Source: Azonexus sp. R2A61
GTDB taxonomy: Bacteria; Pseudomonadota; Gammaproteobacteria; Burkholderiales; Rhodocyclaceae
DNA length: 64,000 bases
Assembly: GCF_021401135.1 (NCBI RefSeq)
Contig: NZ_JACBFO010000002.1
Coordinates: 1 to 64,000, forward strand
Direction of reading: 5' to 3'
In this document: in pieces, positions 8,794 through 17,851 of the stretch
Numbering within the stretch: the stretch's first letter is position 1
How the letters are laid out: each line of letters starts with the position of its first letter
The notes under the pieces: model-generated
What the model was told of the DNA's origin: nothing
Database searches by the model: none
What the model saw: only the letters and a program-made list of their open reading frames with translations
Translations under genes and position numbers: made by a program

Positions 8794-8934
8794 ATGCCCG
8801 ATTCCGAATCCCTCGCCGAACTGCGCCGTCAACCCGTGACGCAAACCTCGCGCCAGGAGCAGATTGCCCAGTTGCTCGGCATCGTCCTCAGCCTGTTCGC
8901 GCTGGTCCTGACCGGACTGCTGCTGGTGCATTGA
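8794..8934 (+). CDS. Small single-pass membrane peptide (46 aa)
   Basis: ATG at 8794 is preceded by GGAGAG eight nt upstream, a good ribosome site. The product has a polar N-terminus of about 25 residues (MPDSESLAELRRQPVTQ) and one hydrophobic helix (LLGIVLSLFALVLTGLLLV) up to residue 45. No family is recognised. It is divergent from the molybdoenzyme and convergent with the sigma54 activator. Inverted arms GATCGCCC and GGGCGATC (8933-8940 and 8972-8979) just after the stop could end both transcripts. It may be a small accessory membrane protein. Confidence 0.5.
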   Translation: MPDSESLAELRRQPVTQTSRQEQIAQLLGIVLSLFALVLTGLLLVH

Positions 8935-8993
8935 TCGCCCATCAGACAAGACACTCGCTACCGAGCCTGGCGGGCGATCAAATTCGAAGCAAA

Positions 8994-10085
8994 TCACGGG
9001 TCGACCGCAAGAATCTCCTGTTCTGCATCGCGAGCGGAACCTGACGCCAGCAGCCCGAAGCGTTTCAGTTGAGAGCGCAGGATATTGCGCGATATGCCAA
9101 GCAGTTTTGCCGTTCTGACCTGATTGTTGTCGCAATGGTCAAACGCCAGGCGGACCAGCGTTTCCTCGACCTGCTCGAACAAGGCCTCGCGACTTTCCTC
9201 GAACATCTCCTTCAATGCCTTGGAAAGCCGGCATTCATCGTCGTCCCCGCGATTCTCCGGGCGGCCAGCGGTCAGTTGCGGGACGCGTTCGTTCAACCGC
9301 AGGTCGGCCGAACGAACGACACCGTCGCGACAGACGATCAACGCATAGTGGATGACGTTTTCCAGTTCCCGGATGTTGCCCGGCCAGGCGTAGGCCAGCA
9401 GTGCCTGGCGCGCGTTCGACGAGAATTCGATCGGACCGATATGCATCTTCGCCCGATAGTGATCGACGAAATGCCGGGCCAGCGGCACGATGTCCCCGGG
9501 CCGCTCGCGTAGCGGCGGCAAATTGATCACCGCGATGTTCAAGCGGTAATAGAGATCGGCACGAAAACGCCCGGCTTCGACTGCGCTGACCAGATCGACA
9601 TTGGTCGCGGCAATCAAGCGCACATCGATGTCGATCGGTTTGCGCGAGCCGAGCCGAACCACCTGCCGCTCCTGCAGCACGCGCAACAGTTTGACCTGCA
9701 TGGCCAGCGGCAGATCGCCGATCTCGTCGAGGAACAGGGTTCCCTTCTGAGCCACCTCGAACCAGCCCGGGCGACCGCCCTGAGCACCGGTGAAGGCGCC
9801 GGGTTCGTGCCCGAACAACTCGGCTTCGATCAGGTTCTCGCTGAAAGCACCGCAGTTCACCGCCACGAACGGTCCCTCGCGGCCGCTTTGCTGGTGCACA
9901 TGGCGAGCGATCAACTCCTTGCCGGTCCCGGTATCGCCGATGATCAGGACCGTCGCATCGCTGGGCGCGATCAGTTCGGCGGTGTGCAGGATGTCCAGCG
10001 AAACCTGATCGTTGAAGACCATTGCCTTTGCCCGTACCGACAAAGGGTGTGCCTGCGAATCGGGAAAAGTCAGTATTTTGTTCAT
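8994..10085 (-). CDS. Sigma54-dependent activator, SfnR-like
   Basis: 363 residues. There is no receiver or GAF domain: after about 35 residues ([20 protein letters not shown]) the AAA+ domain begins. Walker A is GDTGTGKEL, the sigma54-contact loop is GAFTGA, and the C-terminal Fis-type helix-turn-helix is [20 protein letters not shown]. This layout and the N-terminal sequence resemble SfnR-type activators of sulfone/sulfur-source genes in Pseudomonas. Without an input domain it is likely controlled by its own abundance or by a partner. It is the only sigma54 activator in the window and lies beside several candidate sigma54 promoters. Confidence 0.88.
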   Translation of the reverse strand: MNKILTFPDSQAHPLSVRAKAMVFNDQVSLDILHTAELIAPSDATVLIIGDTGTGKELIARHVHQQSGREGPFVAVNCGAFSENLIEAELFGHEPGAFTGAQGGRPGWFEVAQKGTLFLDEIGDLPLAMQVKLLRVLQERQVVRLGSRKPIDIDVRLIAATNVDLVSAVEAGRFRADLYYRLNIAVINLPPLRERPGDIVPLARHFVDHYRAKMHIGPIEFSSNARQALLAYAWPGNIRELENVIHYALIVCRDGVVRSADLRLNERVPQLTAGRPENRGDDDECRLSKALKEMFEESREALFEQVEETLVRLAFDHCDNNQVRTAKLLGISRNILRSQLKRFGLLASGSARDAEQEILAVDP

Positions 10086-10209
10086 GATGTGCGCCCCGCC
10101 GTTCTCCGCAACGGGTCATTCCCTCGTCTAAAGTTGTCATCGCGGCCCCCGCCGCGACGATCGCAGAGCGGTCGCACCGGCATCCCGGAAACGACCTGCC
10201 GGCATGGCC

Positions 10210-10425
10210 TTACAGCTTGGCGATGGACACCTCCGTCGACTTCACCAGCGCCAGGACCTCGGAACCGACCTTGATGTCGAGATCCTTGACCGAACGGGTG
10301 GTGATGACCGACGTCACGATACCGAACGGCGTCTCCACCTCGACTTCGGAGACGACCGGCCCGAGAACGATGTCTTTCACGGTGCCCTTGAATTGATTTC
10401 TTGCATTGATCAGTTGAATGGTCAT
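10210..10425 (-). CDS. Molybdate-binding TOBE (Mop) protein
   Basis: 71 residues forming a single TOBE/Mop domain (ARNQFKGTVKDIVLGPVVSEVEVE, then ITTRSVKDLDIKVGSEVLALVKSTEVSIAKL). Mop proteins assemble into hexamers that bind molybdate or tungstate in the cytoplasm. The length equals that of known molbindins. It precedes the sigma54 activator in the same orientation with a 124-nt gap. It probably buffers molybdate for the molybdoenzyme at 6565-8604; that link is inferred from proximity. Confidence 0.93.
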   Translation of the reverse strand: MTIQLINARNQFKGTVKDIVLGPVVSEVEVETPFGIVTSVITTRSVKDLDIKVGSEVLALVKSTEVSIAKL

Positions 10426-10870
10426 GGGTGTTGCCCTTTCCGGCGTAAAACGAATTTTCCGATACGGCTTCTGCAGCCTCTCGATTCAGCCTGCATCTGC
10501 GACGAGGTGCAAAGCCGGGCAAGGTTATGTCCCGCGCTGCGGCGCAACAATGACCGTTTTCCTATAAGCATTTCCAATCCGCGATCGCGTTTTGACAAGC
10601 CTTTCCGGGCGGATTGCCGAGCTGCTCGCAGCGCAGCAGCCGGCAGCAGGAAATTGCTGCGCCGACAACACCCCGGCCGATGAAAAGACGGCAAAAAGCC
10701 CCGAACAACACCGGCAAGCCACTGATTTAAATGATCTTAAAAGCCAAAACCGGCAAACCAGCCCGGCAGGCACGGCTCATGCTGCAACACAGCAAAACAA
10801 AACGCCACGCCGCAAGCACTGCGGTCGCTGGCGACATCCATCCTCAATTCAGGCGAAACACCGAATACCC
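10426..10870. other. Intergenic region between mop and tonB
   Basis: About 445 nt without a convincing gene. It holds GC-rich inverted repeats (GCTGCT 10621-10626 with AGCAGC 10635-10640), an AT-rich patch around 10725-10740, a TTGACA at 10596 without a matching -10, and the sigma54 promoter at 10768-10782. A half-site CGCAACA lies at 10543-10549, equal to one arm of the dyad at 26981-27005. Confidence 0.6.
10768..10782 (+). promoter_or_regulatory. Candidate sigma54 promoter of tonB-exbBDD
   Basis: AGGCACGGCTCATGC fits the -24/-12 consensus TGGCAC-N5-TTGC at all but two positions, with GG and GC exactly 10 nt apart. The predicted transcript starts near 10794, about 77 nt before the tonB start. 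Confidence 0.5.
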
Positions 10871-11509
10871 ATGAGTCATGCAAGAAGTTATGCAGAACAG
10901 CAACGCGACCCGCGCAAACATCTGGTCGGTACCAGCGCCGTCGTCCTGTTCCACATCATTCTCGTCTACGGTCTGATGAACGGCCTTGGACGCAAAGTCG
11001 TCGAGGTACTCAAGTCGCCGCTGGAGGTCAGTATCGTCGAGGAAATCAAGCCGCCTCCACCGCCGCCGCCACCGCCCAAAGTGGTCCGGCAGATCCCCAA
11101 GACCAGCGCCCCGCCGCCGCCTGCCTATGTGCCGCAAACGGAAACGGTCGTCCAGGCGCCGGTCCCGCCGATCACGACGACAGCCGAAGTCCGTCCGGAG
11201 CCGCCGCCCGCGCCGCCGGCACCGCCAGCGCCGGTGCAGCCCGCGCAAGTCAACATTTCGGTGGCTTGCCCGAACTACCAGAGTATTCCGATCGATACGC
11301 CCAAGCAGGCGCTGCGACTGGGCCTGAGCGGCCAGGTCACCGCCGAATTCACGGTCGGTGCAGCCGGTGAGATCAGGAATATCGCCATCGTCCAATCCTC
11401 GAATTCAATCTTCAACGCCCCGGTCACCGCCGCCATTGCCCGCTATCGCTGTATCGGCCAGGGCCGCGATGTGCGCGTACGCGTGCCTTTCGTATTCCGA
11501 AGCGAATAA
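10871..11509 (+). CDS. tonB: TonB energy-transducing protein
   Basis: 212 residues from ATG 10871. A short cytoplasmic part is followed by one membrane helix (LVGTSAVVLFHIILVYGLMNGL, about residues 17-38), a long Pro-rich periplasmic spacer with a polyproline run at about 59-68, and a C-terminal TonB domain (LRLGLSGQVTAEFTVGAAGEIRNIAIVQSSN). TonB links the proton motive force to outer-membrane receptors. It opens an operon with exbB and two exbD genes; two TonB-dependent receptors are encoded at 23909-26707 and 32500-34602. Confidence 0.92.
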   Translation: MSHARSYAEQQRDPRKHLVGTSAVVLFHIILVYGLMNGLGRKVVEVLKSPLEVSIVEEIKPPPPPPPPPKVVRQIPKTSAPPPPAYVPQTETVVQAPVPPITTTAEVRPEPPPAPPAPPAPVQPAQVNISVACPNYQSIPIDTPKQALRLGLSGQVTAEFTVGAAGEIRNIAIVQSSNSIFNAPVTAAIARYRCIGQGRDVRVRVPFVFRSE

Positions 11510-11559
11510 GCCGCCAAGACAACGACATCAATCCCCGATTCTTCACAGGAGCAGCTCCC

Positions 11560-12432
11560 ATGATTCACCTCAATCGCATCCGCGCCATCGCCACCGCTCT
11601 CTTCATCTTTGCCGCGGGAACGCTGACCCCGATGGCCCATGCCGCAGAAACCACCGCACCGGCCGGCGAGCCTGCCACGGCGGCAAGCAGTTCATCCGGC
11701 GCATCCGCTACCGAAACGGTTGAAAACCCTTACGGCATCGATGCACTCTGGAAGGGCGGCGACGCCGTTGCCAAGGGTACGCTGGCCATCCTGCTGATCA
11801 TGTCCTTCGGTAGCTGGCTGATCATTTTCACCAAGCTCTACGAGCAGCAGAAGCTGATCAAACAAGGCAAGCAGGCCAACGATACCTTCTGGTCGGCAGG
11901 CGGCGTCGAGCAGGCGATCGACTCACTCGACGCAGCCAGCGCCTACCATTTCGTCGCCAAGAGCGGTGCGGATGCCACCGCCAACCACAAGGGTCTGCTC
12001 GGCTTCATCGACTTGAACGACTGGATTCAACTGTCCATCCACCGCTCGATCGAGAACGTCCAGAGCCGGCTGCAGGACGGCCTCGCTTTTCTCGCCACGG
12101 TCGGGTCGACCGCACCATTCATTGGCCTGTTCGGGACCGTGTGGGGTATTTACCACGCGCTGACCGCCATCGGCATTGCCGGCCAGGCATCGATCGACAA
12201 GGTTGCCGGCCCGGTCGGCGAGGCGCTGATCATGACCGCCATCGGGCTGGCCGTCGCCGTCCCCGCGGTGTTGGGCTACAACTGGCTGGTTCGCCGCAAC
12301 AAGTCGGCACTGGAAAACGTTCGCACCTTCGGCGCCGAACTGCACGCCGTACTGCTCGGCTCGGTGGCCCAACGCCGCGAGGAAGGCAAGCCCAAGCTGG
12401 TGCACAACGGCATCCGCGCCATTTCCATCTGA
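11560..12432 (+). CDS. exbB: ExbB proton-channel protein
   Basis: 290 residues. An N-terminal signal-like segment (IRAIATALFIFAAGTLTPMAHA) and a Ser/Thr/Ala-rich linker precede three membrane helices typical of MotA/TolQ/ExbB proteins. The conserved core is FLATVGSTAPFIGLFGTVWGIYHAL with VGEALIMTAIGLAVAVPAVLGYN. It forms the proton-conducting complex with ExbD that energises TonB. The ribosome site CAGGAG lies 8 nt before the start; the tonB stop is 50 nt upstream. Confidence 0.95.
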   Translation: MIHLNRIRAIATALFIFAAGTLTPMAHAAETTAPAGEPATAASSSSGASATETVENPYGIDALWKGGDAVAKGTLAILLIMSFGSWLIIFTKLYEQQKLIKQGKQANDTFWSAGGVEQAIDSLDAASAYHFVAKSGADATANHKGLLGFIDLNDWIQLSIHRSIENVQSRLQDGLAFLATVGSTAPFIGLFGTVWGIYHALTAIGIAGQASIDKVAGPVGEALIMTAIGLAVAVPAVLGYNWLVRRNKSALENVRTFGAELHAVLLGSVAQRREEGKPKLVHNGIRAISI

Positions 12433-12445
12433 AGCGGGAGTCACC

Positions 12446-12868
12446 ATGGGAATGCATGTCGGAACGGCGGACGACGATGACGAAGTCGTCTCCGCAATCA
12501 ATACGACACCGCTGGTCGACGTCATGCTGGTGCTGCTGATCATCTTCCTGATCACCATCCCGGTCGTCACCCAGACCGTGCCGGTGGAACTCCCCAAGGA
12601 CCGGAGCCAGGTACGGGTGACAAAACCGGAGAACATCAACATCGCGGTGGCAGCCAACGGCAAGGTCTACTGGAACGAACGGGAGATCGCCAACCAGGAA
12701 ACCCTGGTCAACGAACTCAAGGCGGTTGCCGTGCTGGATCCTCAACCCGAGGTTCAGATTCGCGGCGATGCCAACGCCGCTTACGAGCATGTCGGCAAGG
12801 TTGTCGTCGCCGGTCAGCGTGCCGGCATCATCAAACTCGGGTTCATCACCGAGCCGCCGGCCCGCTGA
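12446..12868 (+). CDS. exbD: ExbD (first copy)
   Basis: 140 residues. A short cytoplasmic N-terminus (VVSAINTTPLVDVMLVLLIIF) carries the conserved Asp of the membrane helix used for proton translocation. The rest is a periplasmic domain (ENINIAVAANGKVYWNEREI). It follows exbB by 13 nt. The N-terminus carries an unusual Asp/Glu run (DDDDE, residues 9-13). Confidence 0.94.
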   Translation: MGMHVGTADDDDEVVSAINTTPLVDVMLVLLIIFLITIPVVTQTVPVELPKDRSQVRVTKPENINIAVAANGKVYWNEREIANQETLVNELKAVAVLDPQPEVQIRGDANAAYEHVGKVVVAGQRAGIIKLGFITEPPAR

Positions 12869-12891
12869 ACCATCGATCAAAAGGAAAAAAC

Positions 12892-13320
12892 ATGGCCATT
12901 GCCATTGGCGCAGGCAGCAAATCCGGCGAACCGGAAATCATGGCGGAAATCAACACGACGCCGCTGATCGACGTCATGCTGGTACTCCTGATCATGCTGA
13001 TCATCACCATTCCGATCCAGCTTCATTCGGTCAACCTGAACATGCCGGTCGGCAACCCGCCGCCACCCAGCACGCCGCCGGAAATCGTCAAGATCAACGT
13101 GGAAGCAAACGGCATCGTGCTGTGGAATGGGGAACCTCTCGCGGACATCGGTGCCCTGCAGGGACGCTTGCATGCCGCTGCCTTGCAAGCGACGCAGCCC
13201 GAATTGCACATCCGACCGGACAAGAAGGTGGCTTATCGCCATGTCGCAGCGGTCATGTCGGCAGTTCAGCGTGAGGGGCTGAGCAAGGTCGGGCTGGTCG
13301 GTGCCGAGCAATTCCTGTAA
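12892..13320 (+). CDS. exbD: ExbD (second copy)
   Basis: 142 residues, clearly paralogous to the preceding protein: IMAEINTTPLIDVMLVLLIMLIITIPIQ carries the proton-relay Asp, then a short Pro-rich stretch (NPPPPSTPPE) and a periplasmic domain. Tandem exbD genes occur in Xanthomonas, where the second copy is needed only for some substrates. The 23-nt gap to the first copy and the downstream terminator at 13347 place it last in the operon. Confidence 0.93.
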   Translation: MAIAIGAGSKSGEPEIMAEINTTPLIDVMLVLLIMLIITIPIQLHSVNLNMPVGNPPPPSTPPEIVKINVEANGIVLWNGEPLADIGALQGRLHAAALQATQPELHIRPDKKVAYRHVAAVMSAVQREGLSKVGLVGAEQFL

Positions 13321-13346
13321 CCCGGATCGACTTTCCCATAAACAGG

Positions 13347-13374
13347 CAGGGCGGCCGGACCGCTCTGTTTTTTT
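13347..13374 (+). terminator. Rho-independent terminator after exbD2
   Basis: CAGGGCGG and CCGCTCTG pair around a 5-nt loop and are followed by seven T. It separates the tonB operon from the efflux operon. Confidence 0.85.
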
Positions 13375-13421
13375 GCCTGTCCCGGACACGCAACGTCCGT
13401 CATCTCCGTTCAAAAGCCACC

Positions 13422-14756
13422 ATGAGCCTCAAGGAAAAACTTCGTCTCCCTCGCCAGCGCAAAGGACTTGTGCTGTCGGTGCTAGCCCTCGCCATCCTGA
13501 GCCTTGGAGGCAGCTATTTCTTCAACAACTCCGATGAAACGGCCCGCGCAAGCAGTGCCCAGCCGCCGGGCAACGGACGCGGCGGCGAACGGTCTGGCGG
13601 CCGTCCGCAATCGGTCAAGGCGAGCGAAATCCGGGTGGAGGATTTCGATGTCACGGTCAGTGCGTTGGGAACGGTCACCGCCTCAAACACGACAACCGTC
13701 AAGCCCAGGGTCGACGGGCAACTGCTTCGAATTCACTTCAAGGAAGGACAATCCGTCAGAACCGGCGATCTGCTGGCCGAAATCGACCCCCGCCCTTTCC
13801 AGATTCAGCTCGACCAGGCTACCGGCCAACTGGCCAGGGACGAAGCCCTGCTCGCCGCGGCCCGCGTCGATCTGGCGCGTTACCACGGCCTGCTGGCAAA
13901 GGATTCGATTGCCAAGCAGCAGGTTGACACCCAGGAGGCTACCGTACGTCAGTACCAGGGAATTGTCGAAACGGACAAGGCGCAACGGGAAAACGCCCGG
14001 CTGCAACTCAGCTTCACCCGGGTTACCGCACCGGCCGCCGGCCGTCTCGGCCTGCGTCAGGTCGACGTCGGAAACATCCTGCGGGCTTCGGATACTGCCG
14101 GGATCGTAGTCATCACCCGAACGCAACCGATACATGCCATCTTTTCGATCCCGGCAGAAAGCATCGCCAACGTCGCCAACCGGGTCAACCAAGGGGAAAC
14201 GCTCGCGGTTGAAGCATGGGATCGCGACGGCCGGACCCGACTGAGCACTGGAAAACTGCTCAGTCTCGACAACCAGATCGACGTCGCGACTGGTACCGTC
14301 AAGCTCAAGGCGGAATTCGCCAATCAGGACGACGCACTCTTTCCGAATCAGTTCGTCAACATCAGGCTCAAGGTCGAAACCCGCAAGAACGCGTTGCTGG
14401 TCAGCTCGGCAGCCGTGCAGAAAAGCCCGAATGGCAACTTTGTCTATCTGATCGACCCGCAAAGCCAGACCGTCAAACCTCGACAGGTCCGACTCGGCCC
14501 GTCGAACGGCGAGTTTCATGCCGTCGAGGCCGGCCTGGCGGCCGGCGACAAGGTGGTGTCCGACGGCACAGACCGGCTTCGCCCGGATACCCGGGTCGAC
14601 GTGCTCAGCATCGACGGAAAAGCGGTCAGCGAACGTACGGACACGGGGCCACAACGGCGTGAAAACAACGCCAGACCGGGTGTCGACCGCAGCAACCCGG
14701 CGGGTGCGGCACCGCGCATCGATGGCGGAGAGAAACGCCGCCCGCAGCAAGGCTGA
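13422..14756 (+). CDS. mdtA: RND efflux periplasmic adaptor, MdtA-like
   Basis: 444 residues. One N-terminal membrane/signal segment ([20 protein letters not shown]) is followed by the membrane-fusion architecture: a lipoyl half-motif ([30 protein letters not shown]), an alpha-helical hairpin (about 135-200), a second lipoyl half and beta-barrel domains. The C-terminal 50 residues are Arg/Gly/Asn-rich and probably disordered. It bridges the inner-membrane pump (next two genes) to the outer-membrane channel. The gap to the next gene is 2 nt. Confidence 0.9.
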   Translation: MSLKEKLRLPRQRKGLVLSVLALAILSLGGSYFFNNSDETARASSAQPPGNGRGGERSGGRPQSVKASEIRVEDFDVTVSALGTVTASNTTTVKPRVDGQLLRIHFKEGQSVRTGDLLAEIDPRPFQIQLDQATGQLARDEALLAAARVDLARYHGLLAKDSIAKQQVDTQEATVRQYQGIVETDKAQRENARLQLSFTRVTAPAAGRLGLRQVDVGNILRASDTAGIVVITRTQPIHAIFSIPAESIANVANRVNQGETLAVEAWDRDGRTRLSTGKLLSLDNQIDVATGTVKLKAEFANQDDALFPNQFVNIRLKVETRKNALLVSSAAVQKSPNGNFVYLIDPQSQTVKPRQVRLGPSNGEFHAVEAGLAAGDKVVSDGTDRLRPDTRVDVLSIDGKAVSERTDTGPQRRENNARPGVDRSNPAGAAPRIDGGEKRRPQQG

Positions 14757-14758
14757 AG

Positions 14759-17700
14759 ATGAACCCTTCGCGTATCTACATCTTGCGGCCGGTCGCCACC
14801 TCGCTGCTGATGGTGGCCATCCTGCTCGCCGGCCTGATCGGCTACCGGCTGCTCCCGGTTTCGTCGCTGCCCGAGGTCGACTACCCGACGATTCAGATCT
14901 CGACGCTCTATCCGGGCGCCAGCCCGGAAGTCATCGCTTCGTCGATCACCGCGCCCCTGGAACGGCAGCTCGGCCAGATCGCCGGCCTCAACCAGATGTC
15001 GTCGACCAGTTCCGGCGGGGCATCGGTGATCACCCTGCAATTCTCGCTCGGTCTGGCACTCGACACCGCACAACAGGAAGTCCAGGCCGCCATCAATGCG
15101 GCCAGCGCCTTCCTGCCCAACGACCTGCCGATGCCGCCGGTATACAACAAGGTCAACCCGGCCGATGCGCCGATCATCACCCTTGCCGTAACGTCGGCGA
15201 CCCTGCCATTGCCCAAGGTCGAAGACCTGGTCAACACCCGTCTGGCGCAGAAGCTGTCACGCATCGGCGGCGTCGGTCTGGTCAGCATCGGCGGAGGCCA
15301 GCGCCCAGCCGTCCGCATCCAGGCCAACCCGCAGGCGCTGGCTGCGCAGGGGCTGAACCTGGAGGACATCCGCGTTGCCATTGCCAACGCCAACGTCAAC
15401 ATGGCGAAGGGGGGATTCGACGGACCGCAGCGCGCTTCGACGCTGGATTCGAACAGCCAGCTTAAATCCGCCGATGAATACCGTCAGGTGATCGTCGCCT
15501 GGCGGAATGGCGCACCGATCCGGCTCGGCGATATCGCCGAATTGCTCGAAGGGGCCGAAAACCGGTTCATCGCCGCCTGGGCCGGCCATGCGCCGGCCAT
15601 CATCCTGAACATCCAGCGCCAACCCGGGGCCAATGTGATCGAAACGGTGGATCGCATCAAACAGTTACTGCCGCAATTGCGGGCCTCGCTGCCCGACAGC
15701 GTCGAGCTGCATCTGCTGAACGACCGGACAACGACCATCCGGGCCTCCGTGCATGATGTGCACAAGGAGTTGTTGCTCGCCATCGCGCTGGTTGTCATGG
15801 TCATCTTCATTTTCCTGCGCAACGTGCCGGCCACCCTCATCCCGAGCGTCGCTGTGCCGCTGTCGTTGGTCGGCACCTTCGGCGTGATGTATCTGGCCGG
15901 TTTCTCGATCAACAACCTGACCCTGATGGCGCTGACCATCGCCACCGGTTTCGTCGTCGACGATGCAATCGTGATGATCGAAAACATTGCCCGCCACGTC
16001 GAAGCGGGAGAGCCCCCTTTCAGCGCAGCACTGAAAGGCGCACAACAGATCGGTTTCACCATCATCTCGCTGACTTTTTCGCTGATTGCCGTGCTGATTC
16101 CGCTGCTCTTCATGGGCGATGTCGTCGGCCGGTTGTTTCGTGAATTTGCCATCACGTTGGCCGTTGCCATCCTGATTTCCGCAGCGGTTTCTCTGACCCT
16201 GACGCCGATGATGTGTGCCCGCCTGCTGCACCATGTGCCGGATAGCGAACACGGCACATTCTTCAGGATTAGCGGCCAATTGATCGACCGCTGCATCGAA
16301 CGTTATGCAACGGCATTGCGCTGGGTATTGCGCCACCAGACGCTGACCCTTTATGTCGCCATGGGCACGCTGGCACTGACCGTCGCGCTCTACCTCGTCA
16401 TTCCCAAAGGATTTTTCCCGAATCAGGATACCGGACTGATCCAGGCCACCACCGAAGCAGCGCAAAACATCTCCTTTGCGGGGATCAGCGAGCGGCAGCG
16501 CCAGGTCGTTGATCGCCTGCTCGATGATCCGGCCATCGCTTCCGTGTCCTCGATCGTCGGCATCGATGGCATCAACCCGACACTGAACAATGGCCGGCTG
16601 CTGATCAACCTGAAACCCCGACACGAACGCGACGCCAATGCCGGCGAGATCATCCGGCGCCTGCAGCCCCGACTGGACGAACTCAACGGCATCAAAACCT
16701 ATCTGCAGGCGGTCCAGGACCTGACGATAGAAAGCCGACTCAGTCGCACGCAATACCAGTTCAGTCTGGAAGGAAGCGATCCGGTCGAACTCGGTGCCTG
16801 GGTTCATCGGCTGGTCGACAGCCTGGGCCAACGCCCGGAACTGCAGGATGTCACCAGCGACTGGCAGGACGAAGGCCGCCAGGCCTGGGTCGAAATCGAC
16901 CGCGATAATGCCGGACGCCTGGGCATCCCGGTCTCGGCCATCGACAACGCCTTGTACAACGCTTTCGGTCAACGGCTGATTTCGACGATTTTCACGCAGT
17001 CCAACCTGTATCGCGTCGTACTTGAAGTCAAACCCGAATTTCAGCAAGGCCTCGATGCCCTGAACAATCTCTACCTGGTCGGCGCCAACGGAGCCCAGAT
17101 TCCCCTGGCAGCGGTCGCCCGAATCAGTGAACGCCCCAGCCTGCTGGCAATCAACCACATCGGCCAGTTTCCAGCGGCCACCGTCTCCTTCAATCTGGCG
17201 CCTGGCGCTTCGCTGGGTTCGGCGGTGTCGGCGATCCACGAGGTGCAGCGCACACTGGAGCTTCCGGCAACGATCACACTGCGCTTCCAAGGTGCCGCCC
17301 AAGCCTTCCAGGCATCGCTGTCGAGCACGCTGTGGCTGATCCTGGCTGCCATCGTGACCATGTACATCGTGCTCGGCGTGCTCTACGAGAGCTACATTCA
17401 TCCGATCACCATCCTGTCCACACTGCCATCGGCCGGTGTCGGGGCACTTCTGGCCCTGCTGCTTTCCGGCAACGACCTGGGCATCATCGGCATCATCGGC
17501 ATCATTCTGCTGATCGGCATCGTCAAGAAGAACGCCATCATGATGATCGACTTCGCGCTGGAGGCCGAGCGCGATCAGGGCAAGAGCCCGGAACAAGCGA
17601 TCTATGAAGCCTGCCTGCTGCGTTTCAGGCCAATCCTGATGACCACCCTAGCCGCCCTGCTCGGTGCGCTGCCTTTAATGCTCGGCACAGGCGTCGGGTC

Positions 17701-17851
17701 GGAATTACGCCAGCCGCTTGGCATCACGATGGTCGGCGGCCTCATCCTGTCGCAAATACTGACGCTGTTTACGACACCGGTGATCTATCTGGCCTTCGAA
17801 CGCAATGCCCGCCGCTTCCGGCTGGCGTTTTCAAAACGGCACGGCACATGA
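14759..17851 (+). CDS. mdtB: RND efflux pump subunit, MdtB-like
   Basis: 1030 residues, the standard length of HAE1-type RND pumps with 12 membrane helices. Seen motifs include [24 protein letters not shown] after helix 1 and the proton-relay helix [18 protein letters not shown]. It pairs with the similar but non-identical pump encoded next, as in MdtBC heteromers that export bile salts, novobiocin and similar compounds. The stop overlaps the next start (ATGA). Confidence 0.92.
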   Translation: MNPSRIYILRPVATSLLMVAILLAGLIGYRLLPVSSLPEVDYPTIQISTLYPGASPEVIASSITAPLERQLGQIAGLNQMSSTSSGGASVITLQFSLGLALDTAQQEVQAAINAASAFLPNDLPMPPVYNKVNPADAPIITLAVTSATLPLPKVEDLVNTRLAQKLSRIGGVGLVSIGGGQRPAVRIQANPQALAAQGLNLEDIRVAIANANVNMAKGGFDGPQRASTLDSNSQLKSADEYRQVIVAWRNGAPIRLGDIAELLEGAENRFIAAWAGHAPAIILNIQRQPGANVIETVDRIKQLLPQLRASLPDSVELHLLNDRTTTIRASVHDVHKELLLAIALVVMVIFIFLRNVPATLIPSVAVPLSLVGTFGVMYLAGFSINNLTLMALTIATGFVVDDAIVMIENIARHVEAGEPPFSAALKGAQQIGFTIISLTFSLIAVLIPLLFMGDVVGRLFREFAITLAVAILISAAVSLTLTPMMCARLLHHVPDSEHGTFFRISGQLIDRCIERYATALRWVLRHQTLTLYVAMGTLALTVALYLVIPKGFFPNQDTGLIQATTEAAQNISFAGISERQRQVVDRLLDDPAIASVSSIVGIDGINPTLNNGRLLINLKPRHERDANAGEIIRRLQPRLDELNGIKTYLQAVQDLTIESRLSRTQYQFSLEGSDPVELGAWVHRLVDSLGQRPELQDVTSDWQDEGRQAWVEIDRDNAGRLGIPVSAIDNALYNAFGQRLISTIFTQSNLYRVVLEVKPEFQQGLDALNNLYLVGANGAQIPLAAVARISERPSLLAINHIGQFPAATVSFNLAPGASLGSAVSAIHEVQRTLELPATITLRFQGAAQAFQASLSSTLWLILAAIVTMYIVLGVLYESYIHPITILSTLPSAGVGALLALLLSGNDLGIIGIIGIILLIGIVKKNAIMMIDFALEAERDQGKSPEQAIYEACLLRFRPILMTTLAALLGALPLMLGTGVGSELRQPLGITMVGGLILSQILTLFTTPVIYLAFERNARRFRLAFSKRHGT

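Noticed and set aside
6526..8800. Long rightward frame across the molybdoenzyme gene
   Set aside because: Antisense shadow; only its final 46 codons from 8794 have a ribosome site and a plausible product.
10490..10530. Sigma54 promoter for mop
   Set aside because: TTGCCCGGCTTTGCA on the minus strand looks similar, but the GG/GC spacing is one base short.
15665..17596. Leftward 643-codon frame inside the mdtB-like gene
   Set aside because: Antisense shadow with Gln/Asp-rich composition; the sense strand encodes a full RND pump.
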